Source of the DNA: Clostridia bacterium
GTDB lineage: Bacteria; Bacillota; Clostridia; Christensenellales; Borkfalkiaceae
Reading direction: 5' to 3'
Assembly: GCA_900767815.1 (NCBI GenBank)
Contig: CAAGAM010000067.1
Coordinates: forward strand, 1-13,037
Length of the DNA: 13,037 nucleotides
Shown here one piece after another: positions 1 to 5,368 of this stretch. Each line of letters opens with the position of its first letter. Position 1 is the first letter of the stretch. The position numbers were made by a program, and so were the translations under genes. Under the pieces are notes generated by a model, which worked only from the letters and a program-made list of their open reading frames with translations, was not told where the DNA came from and did not search any database.

Positions 1-2
1 AC

Positions 3-512
3 GTTACATATTTCAGCGTTTTCGGCAGAATGTATTATATTTGCGTTGTTTTAGACCTATACGCGAGAAAAGTTATCGCATATAAAATTTCACGACATAA
101 CAGCACGCAACTGACAAAAGCCACGGTTAAAGCGGCTTATGAAACAAGAAAACCGACTGAAAGCCTGCTTTTTCATAGCGACCAAGGGAGTAATTACACG
201 TCAAGCGAATTCCGAAAATACTTAAAAAGTCTTAATATCGGACAATCGTTTTCAAATCCAGGAATGCCCTACGACAATTCGGTTATGGAGTCTTTCTTCG
301 GTAGTTTTAAGCGAGAAGCATTATATCGCTACCGTTTCAAAACGGAAAAAGATTTTTTTGAAGGTGTCGCAACATATATACACTTTTATAACGGCAAAAG
401 ACCGCACTCTGTTTTAATGAACCAGACACCCGATAAGTTTGAAAGCAAATATTTCAATAACAATAATAAAAAACGAATCTTGAAACCGAACATTAACGGT
501 TCGAAAAAATAA
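3..512 (+). CDS. IS3-family transposase OrfB, C-terminal part (cut by window edge)
   Basis: DDE transposase (rve integrase core) that would catalyse cut-and-join of an IS3-type insertion sequence. The frame is open from the left edge: codons before the first ATG (30) read VTYFSVFGR, which matches the conserved strand of IS3 OrfB just after its first catalytic Asp. The true start is therefore outside the window and the ATG at 30 is internal. Visible motifs are the LDLYARKVIAYKISRHN strand, HSDQGSNYTS with the second catalytic Asp, and DNSVMESFFGSFKRE with the catalytic Glu. The end has the usual YIHFYNGKRPHSVLMNQTP element (family form YN..RPH..L...TP). The first Asp and OrfA are not visible, so activity cannot be judged. 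A short inverted repeat with a T tail follows the stop (511-548). The family call is firm; the subgroup is not determined. Confidence 0.92.
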   Translation, partial: VTYFSVFGRMYYICVVLDLYARKVIAYKISRHNSTQLTKATVKAAYETRKPTESLLFHSDQGSNYTSSEFRKYLKSLNIGQSFSNPGMPYDNSVMESFFGSFKREALYRYRFKTEKDFFEGVATYIHFYNGKRPHSVLMNQTPDKFESKYFNNNNKKRILKPNINGSKK

Positions 513-548
513 TACCCGAGCGTTCTTACAGTAATTCCGGTATTTTTT
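511..548 (+). terminator. possible weak terminator after the transposase
   Basis: The stop codon is followed by AATACC (511-516) and its complement GGTATT (539-544), then a run of T. The stem is only 6 bp with a 22-nt loop, so this is a weak candidate. The IS right inverted repeat must lie near here, but I could not recognise it without its left partner. Confidence 0.25.
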
Positions 549-620
549 GCAATTAAACGTTCAGTTTGAAACACATCCTTAAACAGGGTTTTTCATCAGG
601 AATAACCTGCGTTTTCGCAT

Positions 621-668
621 ATAAAAAGACCTTGAAACCGAACAATTAAAGTTCATATTTCAAGGTCT
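621..668 (-). terminator. intrinsic terminator of the tRNA transcript
   Basis: Perfect stem AGACCTTGAAA (627-637) with TTTCAAGGTCT (658-668). A second small stem, GAAC/GTTC, lies in the loop. Read on the minus strand the hairpin is followed at once by TTTTTAT. It lies 7 nt downstream of the tRNA 3' end at 676, which is where a tRNA gene's own terminator is expected. This marks the left side as the native chromosomal flank of the tRNA. Confidence 0.7.
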
Positions 669-675
669 ATTCAGA

Positions 676-720
676 TGGCTGCTCCTGTCAGGCTCGAACT
701 GACGACACTCGGATTAACAG
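676..720 (-). tRNA. 3' half of a tRNA-Asn(GUU) gene (partial, attachment-site scar)
   Basis: On the minus strand this reads: anticodon loop CTGTTAA (anticodon GTT, Asn), 3' anticodon strand TCCGA, 5-nt variable loop GTGTC, a perfect 5-bp T arm GTCAG-TTCGAGC-CTGAC, acceptor strand AGGAGCA, discriminator G and encoded CCA. The expected 5' partners are absent: no TCGGA before the loop, no D arm, no TGCTCCT acceptor strand within 80 nt. The match starts exactly at the anticodon loop. This is the segment that tyrosine recombinases duplicate when an element integrates in a tRNA gene, so it is best read as an attR/attL-type remnant rather than a functional tRNA. The intact copy would lie at the other end of the element, outside the window. 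Confidence 0.75.
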
Positions 721-925
721 GCATTCCACCGCTTCTCTCACCGCCTTGATTTTAAAGGCTTTCAGCCATTTTTTATTGCCACTCCCAACTTTTTCCCAGT
801 TTTTCAAAATAAAATTTTGTTTATATTATTCGCAAAGATATTTCCTTTTCGTTTCTAAATTTTATCAATAATCCACTCGATCAATACAATTTGATTCTCT
901 TCAAAAAAACTTGATATGCAAGCTA
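721..925. other. AT-rich spacer next to the tRNA scar, no gene recognised
   Basis: I find no ORF with a start and ribosome binding site here. On the minus strand a frame stays open for 45 codons (688-825) and runs straight into the tRNA fragment before a TGA at 688-690, but it begins after a TAA with no ATG. It could be the tail of an eroded recombinase gene or chance. No clear terminator follows the downstream-facing gene that ends at 926. Confidence 0.4.
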
Positions 926-2404
926 CTACCTTTTCAATTTATATATTCGATTTCGATTTGCGCCTTCCACAACAACTATCTCATCTTCCGCAAGTAATTT
1001 CAAATAATCTCTCGCCCTTGAATTCTTCAATCCTAACAATTTTGCAATTTCTCCACAAGTAGCATAGGCGTTATCCGTCAAGTATTCTATAATTTTCAAT
1101 TTAGCCGCTTCCGTTATCGCCGATTTTTTATCGCCGATTTTTATCGCCGATTTTTTATCGCCGATTTTTTCGCGACTTTTATTATCCGTATACAATCTCA
1201 ACGTGATTCTATCCGGCTCAAACGTTTCAATTATTTCGGGATCACACCATCCTTGTTTTGCGCTCACAGCCAAAATATTAGGTATTCCGCTTCCGGCTCT
1301 TTCACCTATATTTATAAGATTAAACATTTTAAGCAATGTAACGTTTCTCGGATCGGATATACCGCCGCTTCTCGCCGCTGCTATTTCAATTCTGAAATTC
1401 CCCGGATTAGAAAAGCTCACACAATGTTTTTCTTTTATTACAACAACTCCGCAACGACCATAATAATCGGCATTTACAAGACAATTCGCCAAAGCCTCTC
1501 TATAAACCTGATGAACGGGCGTATCGTCGATTCTCACTCCGTTTTCCATCAAAAAAGGAACTTTTACATCTTGAATCAGCTTATTATATGTTTTGAAATA
1601 AAAATCATAAACATTACCGCTCCAATCCCCGGAAGATGAAACAATACGATCCGTCCAGCGTGTATCTTCTTCATAATGTTCCTGATAATCAAGAAAATAA
1701 TTGTTAAACTCGCGGGTAATAGCATATTCGTTGCCAAACATTAAAAGCCCCGCCACCGTCGGATGTTTTTTGCCATCGCCACTGATACCGACAGCTCCGA
1801 TTCTAAGCAAAAAATCTTCTTCGTTGAGAGTTTCCCAAACGTGATTCGGGCGGGATATGTGCATTCTGCTTCTATAACTTTTAATACTTTCTGCATTGAA
1901 CGCCGAAAAATCCACGCCGTCTAAAACAAGCATATCGGGAGTTTTCACCGCAGCATCACGCACCATTGCCATATATTCTTCATTTGTACATCTGTAATCG
2001 CCTTCACCGTTTCGACGATACGTTCCGGTAATCGGATTGCCGTCTACATAAACGGGTTTGTAAAACCTATCGGCGCGAGGAATATCTATCACGATAATAT
2101 CTTTTCCGTCTACATTTTGCACATATACGTCCTTATCCGACAATATATTAACGTTTGCTTTTTTCGGATTGTTTATCGTATCCCAAAATTCTTTAATCAA
2201 AACATCGGCATTTTTTAATCCTCCGTTAGCAACACGAAGATTTTTGTTTTCATCCTCTTCCACACCGAGTAAAATAATTCCGCCCAAAGTATTCGCAAAC
2301 GCAGAATACGTTTCCCATATACTTTTCGGTAAGCCGCCAAGAGCTTTTTTGGCTTCTATTCTATTGTTTTCTCTGTATTTACTCAGATCGTTAAAATTTA
2401 TCAT
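926..2404 (-). CDS. AlbA_2 / HATPase_c_4 (Schlafen- and RecG-like) DNA-binding regulator
   Basis: A 492-aa protein. The ATG at 2404 is preferred over the upstream frame extension because AGGAGG (2409-2414) sits 4 nt before it. Residues about 10-150 form the AlbA_2 domain (RIEAKKALGGLP, then SAFANTLGGIILLGVEED). Residues about 290-400 match the HATPase_c_4 region of RecG-like regulators (YREALANCLVNADYYG, SNPGNFR, GGISDPRN, NIGERAGSGI). Residues about 412-430 are a repeated linker (IGDKKSAIK, IGDKKSAI). The last 60 residues are a winged helix (YATCGEIAKLLGLKNSRARDYLKLL). Proteins of this type are usually annotated as transcriptional regulators or ATP-binding proteins; related AlbA_2 domains occur in Schlafen nucleases and in bacterial defence loci. 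The actual role here is unknown. It is transcribed from the promoter at 2628-2656. Confidence 0.88.
   Translation of the reverse strand: MINFNDLSKYRENNRIEAKKALGGLPKSIWETYSAFANTLGGIILLGVEEDENKNLRVANGGLKNADVLIKEFWDTINNPKKANVNILSDKDVYVQNVDGKDIIVIDIPRADRFYKPVYVDGNPITGTYRRNGEGDYRCTNEEYMAMVRDAAVKTPDMLVLDGVDFSAFNAESIKSYRSRMHISRPNHVWETLNEEDFLLRIGAVGISGDGKKHPTVAGLLMFGNEYAITREFNNYFLDYQEHYEEDTRWTDRIVSSSGDWSGNVYDFYFKTYNKLIQDVKVPFLMENGVRIDDTPVHQVYREALANCLVNADYYGRCGVVVIKEKHCVSFSNPGNFRIEIAAARSGGISDPRNVTLLKMFNLINIGERAGSGIPNILAVSAKQGWCDPEIIETFEPDRITLRLYTDNKSREKIGDKKSAIKIGDKKSAITEAAKLKIIEYLTDNAYATCGEIAKLLGLKNSRARDYLKLLAEDEIVVVEGANRNRIYKLKR
1116..1170 (-). repeat. four tandem copies of a 13-14 bp unit inside the AlbA_2 gene
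   Basis: On the + strand the unit is ATCGCCGAT followed by 5 or 6 T. Copies are at 1116-1129 (14 bp), 1130-1142 (13 bp), 1143-1156 (14 bp) and 1157-1170 (14 bp). Because 14+13 = 27, pairs of units keep the reading frame, and successive units are read in two different frames to give IGDKK and SAIK. The repeat lies in the linker between the ATPase-like domain and the C-terminal winged helix. Confidence 0.95.
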
Positions 2405-2445
2405 TTTGCCTCCTACAAGCTCTAATAACAATAATTCCTTAGCCG

Positions 2446-2590
2446 TTATATATTCGGACGAGCTTTTATATTTTCCAACAGATTTTTAACGGTTTCTGTG
2501 ATAGTATCGATACTATTTCTCAATCTCTTTCGGTAAAGTATCGTTCAATACTTTTTTTAATTCGCTTGTTTCCGTTTCCAGAAATGCCAT
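2446..2590 (-). pseudogene. decayed remnant of a second AlbA_2-family gene
   Basis: An ATG at 2590, with GGAGAG 5 nt upstream, opens a 25-codon frame beginning MAFLETETSELKKVL and ending at TAG 2513-2515. The start resembles N-termini of AlbA_2 proteins (ESETIELKK type). Shifting frame at the stop gives ITETVKNLLENIKARPNI, ending at TAA 2446-2448. A second shift gives TAKELLLLEL, running up to the next gene's ribosome binding site. Put together, NLLENIKARPNITAKEL looks like the C-terminal winged helix of the same family. I therefore read it as the two ends of an AlbA_2 gene with the middle deleted and two frameshifts. The alternative is a short leader peptide for the intact gene at 2404; the good promoter and ribosome binding site keep that possible. 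Confidence 0.5.
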
Positions 2591-2627
2591 ATACGCTCTC
2601 CGTTGATTGTCTTGCGTTTACGATAAT

Positions 2628-2656
2628 ATTATACCATTTACATCAATTTTTTTCAA
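2628..2656 (-). promoter_or_regulatory. sigma-A type promoter for the AlbA_2 genes
   Basis: Minus strand: -35 TTGAAA (2651-2656), exactly 17 bp spacer (2634-2650), -10 TATAAT (2628-2633). It lies 37 nt upstream of the remnant's ATG (2590) and would transcribe the remnant and the intact gene at 2404 together. This is the clearest promoter in the window. Confidence 0.8.
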
Positions 2657-2722
2657 GTTATACGATTAGCATAAAAAGAAAAATTTTGTTGAAAAATATT
2701 TTTTCTGTTCCTCCGAAAAAAT

Positions 2723-2922
2723 TTTTGCCTTTTCGGTGAAGGCGGGTAGCACAGAGAAAAACGGAAGTCAACGGCAAAAATTATTGCCGAAAATTTGCAT
2801 TACTACCTGCCGTCAATGCAATAATTTTTCGGCTGTTTCGTTGACTTCCGTTCCGTCCGCCACTCATAAAAGCGCACAAAAAATTTTCTCCGTGCTTGTT
2901 TTCGGTCGCCGAAAAGGCAAAA
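2723..2922 (+). ncRNA. large structured leader / nested inverted repeat, about 200 nt
   Basis: Nested stems, all visible as complementary arms: 2723-2736 with 2909-2922 (14 bp perfect); 2748-2760 with 2884-2896 (12 of 13); 2760-2773 with 2839-2852 (14 bp perfect). At the top there are two competing options: 2786-2793 with 2826-2833 plus 2796-2801 with 2815-2820, or 2776-2787 with 2818-2829 (12 bp perfect). The apical loop CTACCTGCC (2803-2811) is complementary to GGCGGGTAG (2741-2749) with one G-U, a possible pseudoknot. The structure ends 13 nt before the AGGAG of the next gene. It could be a regulatory leader RNA, an independent small RNA, or a DNA cruciform used by a mobile element. I do not recognise a named RNA family. 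Two of the non-Watson-Crick pairs are G-U only on the + strand. Confidence 0.6.
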
Positions 2923-2948
2923 TAAAACAAACTCAGGAGAAAACCACT

Positions 2949-3596
2949 ATGATTCAACAAAAGAAAACCTACCGTTTCAGCGACGATACCGTGATTACCG
3001 AACAGAATATCCGTCAAATCGGCGAATTGATTGCTTTAAGCTCGGTAAGAACACGAATGATCCATTCCACCCGCGATTTGTACTATGTCTTTCAAAACCT
3101 GTACAAAGACATTTATTGCCACACCGACATTTTAAAACCATATTCGGAAGCTTACGATTACGCCGAAGAAGCCATTTGCTTTTTATGCCGATTTATAGGC
3201 AAGAAATTAAGCGATCTTTGCATCGGTAAATTCGGAAAGCCGATTCCGATTCGCCTTGCCTGTTACCGTCATCTCGGCAGAATGCTTTGGAAAAAATACA
3301 ACAAAAACGCCAAATACGAAGTCGGCAGCTATGAAGATCAGAATTTGCGACACAACGAGCTTACAATTGATCCCTATGCAAAACAAGCAACCGAAGAGGC
3401 ATCATACGAACGCTACGATAGACTTATCGCGAAAATGGCGTTACCCGATTACGAATATGAAACGCTTTTAGCGATGATGAGCGGTATGCGAATGATCGAT
3501 ATGAAACGGTATTTCAACGTAGATTACACCACGATTTACCGCCGCAAACTTCGTATTCAAAAGAAATATTTACACGCCGTAAGCGCGTTGCAATAA
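2949..3596 (+). CDS. sigma-70/ECF-like helix-turn-helix protein, function unknown
   Basis: A 215-aa protein. I place the start at ATG 2949, which has AGGAG (2936-2940) 8 nt upstream. The open frame reaches back to 2736, but that stretch is the inverted-repeat leader. The C-terminal 50 residues (LPDYEYETLLAMMSGMRMIDMKRYFNVDYTTIYRR) have the layout of a sigma-70 region 4 helix-turn-helix. Residues about 65-125 (EAYDYAEEAICFL, then IRLACYRHLGRMLWKKYNK) resemble a degenerate region 2. No signal peptide or membrane segment is seen. It could be an alternative sigma factor or a DNA-binding regulator of the kind carried by mobile elements. It is a single-gene unit with its own terminator at 3626-3672, transcribed away from the AlbA_2 gene. 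Its partner promoters are unknown. The fold call is by eye and moderate. Confidence 0.6.
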   Translation: MIQQKKTYRFSDDTVITEQNIRQIGELIALSSVRTRMIHSTRDLYYVFQNLYKDIYCHTDILKPYSEAYDYAEEAICFLCRFIGKKLSDLCIGKFGKPIPIRLACYRHLGRMLWKKYNKNAKYEVGSYEDQNLRHNELTIDPYAKQATEEASYERYDRLIAKMALPDYEYETLLAMMSGMRMIDMKRYFNVDYTTIYRRKLRIQKKYLHAVSALQ

Positions 3597-3625
3597 CTTG
3601 ATTTCAATTTCAAACTACATAATAT

Positions 3626-3677
3626 AAACAGGCGCAGATTTATTGTTTTCGCAAGCTTATCTGCGCCTGTTTTTGTG
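3626..3677 (+). terminator. intrinsic terminator of the sigma-like gene
   Basis: A perfect 14-bp stem AAACAGGCGCAGAT (3626-3639) with ATCTGCGCCTGTTT (3659-3672), continuing into TTTTTG. It starts 29 nt after the stop of the sigma-like gene. Confidence 0.85.
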
Positions 3678-3821
3678 TGATATATTTTAACTAAATACAA
3701 CAATAACTTTCTTCCGGTTGCATTTCAACGTATACAATTCTTACAATTTCAATGGTTTTATTCGCCTCGTTCCGTTCGCCTTATAATATTTGCCTTACAA
3801 ACACGAAGCTGTAAATATATA
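3673..3821. other. intergenic stretch with a possible coding scrap
   Basis: No gene with a start codon is seen. On the minus strand a frame is open for 29 codons (3691-3780), beginning after a TAA and ending at TAG 3691-3693. It reads ANKTIEIVRIVYVEMQPEE in its central part. It has no ATG before that Met and no clear ribosome binding site, so it may be the end of an eroded gene or chance. Confidence 0.25.
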
Positions 3822-3870
3822 AAAATGCGCCTTTAAAACAAGTTTTTTACTCGTTCGATAGGCGCATTTT
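3815..3870 (-). terminator. minus-strand intrinsic terminator
   Basis: An 11-bp perfect stem AAAATGCGCCT (3822-3832) with AGGCGCATTTT (3860-3870). Inside it AACGAG pairs with CTTGTT on the minus strand (one G-U). Read on the minus strand it ends in TTTTTATATAT. It lies 22 nt past the stop of the small ORF at 3893-4036 and could terminate that ORF or catch read-through from the operon terminator at 4000-4033. Confidence 0.7.
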
Positions 3871-3892
3871 GATTTTCCCTTTTATACATCAT

Positions 3893-4036
3893 TTACTTGT
3901 CTGTAAATTTTTTTGATATACTTAAATGTATCTCGCTTTCACTTTCTCTTCTCGCTTTTATTGCAAAGTAGATCTCACCCGCTTCTTCATTAAAACAATA
4001 AAAAAGCCCCGTTTTTTGAAAACGAGACTTTTTCAT
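3893..4036 (-). CDS. possible small protein, 47 aa
   Basis: ATG at 4036 opens a 47-codon frame ending in TAA (3893-3895). The product starts MKKSRFQKTGLFYCFNEEAG and is rich in charged residues toward its end (ARRESESEIHL). I recognise no family. Against it: no good Shine-Dalgarno (only GTGG just before the ATG), and codons 2-12 are the arms of the operon terminator at 4000-4033. For it: an uninterrupted, protein-like composition and a terminator right after it. It may be a chance frame or a small ORF reached by read-through. Confidence 0.25.
   Translation of the reverse strand: MKKSRFQKTGLFYCFNEEAGEIYFAIKARRESESEIHLSISKKFTDK
4000..4033 (-). terminator. terminator of the carbohydrate operon
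   Basis: Minus strand: AAAAAGTCTCGTTTT, loop CAA, AAAACGGGGCTTTTT. The two T-G positions pair as wobbles only on the minus strand, so the hairpin is oriented for the operon. It is followed by one more T. It lies 42 nt after the stop of the last operon gene (4075). Confidence 0.8.
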
Positions 4037-4074
4037 ACCACAATTTAATAAAAGTTTTTTCTGATTTGCGTAAG

Positions 4075-5292
4075 TTAATGAATACTCACGTTTTCAAGCT
4101 GACCCTCAAAATGCGTGAGTACGGGCGAACCGTTTTCCGCACTGCGTATTTCCGAAATTTCCGAATCGCAAAGATATCCTTTTATATTTACGGTATGACG
4201 GTTGTTTCCTTCTACATTCCGAATGGTGATATTCCGCAAACTTTTCGGGGCAATTTTCCCGTAACCCGATCCCGGTCTGTCCCCTACAAGAACCGTACCT
4301 TGGTGAAATTCCGGGTTTGTGTCGATTATATTCTCTATTTCAATATTTTCGATTACCGTGTCGCAAGCAAGCAACCTTACTACCCAACAAATAGACGAAC
4401 GCGCTTTAACCCGACGGATTGTTACGTCGTGAATACCGCTTTCGCGGATATTCCAGTCGCTTGAAAGCACGTGCGAGGTGGTTGTGGACCCCGCCTCGTA
4501 AATGTTGTTCGGTCTTCTTATCGCCGTAAGCGCGATTACGTCGTCGCCCGTTGCGCCCGTAATATCCGATATATCGATATAACTGCAACCGTTGCGAACG
4601 TCGATTCCGTCCTGATTTTCTATATTCTGCGCCAACCCGTCGATCTCGCGGCACATATTCGCAGAAAAATCTATATTTCTCATCACGCCGTGCGTACAGG
4701 ATTCCACGGAAATTCCCCAGCCGTGCGCTTCCTCGATGCGGATATTCTCAATCAGAAAACCGTCTACGTTCGCGAAAAGTATACCGATATTGCGCCAGTC
4801 GCCGTGCTTTACTTCGTTCGGCTCGTTTACGTCGGTACCGTACGAATGACTATGTTGCGTAAAAAAGCCGAGTTTCCCGCTTTGTTTTTCTTCTTCCGTA
4901 ACCCAGGGCGCAAGCGCAAGCAGATCCTCGTCGTGATGCGGGCAAGGCACGGCGAGTTGCTTCGTACTATCCCCCGTGGAACGCGGGTGATCCGCGCCGA
5001 CAAGAGTTGCTTTGCCTATTCCTTTCACCGTGATATCGTAAAGTCTTTGAGGATTTTTTATGCCGAGTCCGCAATTCGCCGAACGGATAAAATTATCCCT
5101 GCACCGATCGGAAAGTTTCAACGTGCAGTCGTTCAGAATCAGCGTAGTATGAGAAGGCAGAAGAATCGCCCTGTCCAGCAGGTAAAAATCTCGCCCGTCC
5201 TCGCCGACGCGCTTACCGAGTTCCACCACGCCGCTGAGTCCGCGGTTTGCAATCAGTCCTTCAATGTATTCGTTATCCGAAATTTGTTTCAT
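4075..5292 (-). CDS. GH28-like right-handed parallel beta-helix protein
   Basis: A 405-aa protein. ATG 5292 is chosen because GGAGGA (5297-5302) lies 4 nt upstream; the longer frame lacks a site. There is no signal peptide, so it is probably cytoplasmic. Short repeated strands with Asn/Ile ladders (ITVKGIG, GFLIENIRIEEAHGWGI, GVMRNIDF, IENIEIENI, RNITIRNVEGN) indicate a parallel beta-helix. ENQDGIDV (225-232) and TGDDVIAL (248-255) match the NTDGID and GDD blocks of GH28, where these Asp are catalytic. The GHG and RIK blocks of classical polygalacturonases are not found. Likely a hydrolase or related enzyme acting on galacturonate-containing oligosaccharides, by context with rhamnosidase and uronate isomerase. 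It is the last gene of the operon, 76 nt after the transporter gene. Substrate is unproven. Confidence 0.8.
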   Translation of the reverse strand: MKQISDNEYIEGLIANRGLSGVVELGKRVGEDGRDFYLLDRAILLPSHTTLILNDCTLKLSDRCRDNFIRSANCGLGIKNPQRLYDITVKGIGKATLVGADHPRSTGDSTKQLAVPCPHHDEDLLALAPWVTEEEKQSGKLGFFTQHSHSYGTDVNEPNEVKHGDWRNIGILFANVDGFLIENIRIEEAHGWGISVESCTHGVMRNIDFSANMCREIDGLAQNIENQDGIDVRNGCSYIDISDITGATGDDVIALTAIRRPNNIYEAGSTTTSHVLSSDWNIRESGIHDVTIRRVKARSSICWVVRLLACDTVIENIEIENIIDTNPEFHQGTVLVGDRPGSGYGKIAPKSLRNITIRNVEGNNRHTVNIKGYLCDSEISEIRSAENGSPVLTHFEGQLENVSIH

Positions 5293-5368
5293 TTTGTCCT
5301 CCAAAAATATATTTTTACTGTATTTCAAAAATTTTTTCCGATTTATTCTTTCTCCGCAAGCCTTGCGC

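Noticed and set aside
583..616. Imperfect hairpin between the IS and the tRNA terminator
   Set aside because: The stem has a bulge and a mismatch and no T tail; it could be part of the IS end but nothing supports a definite call.
676..752. A complete functional tRNA gene
   Set aside because: The 5' acceptor strand, D arm and 5' anticodon strand are missing; only the segment from the anticodon loop to CCA matches.
1116..1170. CRISPR-like short repeats
   Set aside because: Units are 13-14 bp, directly adjacent with no spacers, and inside an intact coding frame.
2736..2948. N-terminal extension of the sigma-like protein from the frame open at 2736
   Set aside because: This stretch consists of the inverted-repeat arms and has no ribosome binding site; ATG 2949 has AGGAG at good spacing.
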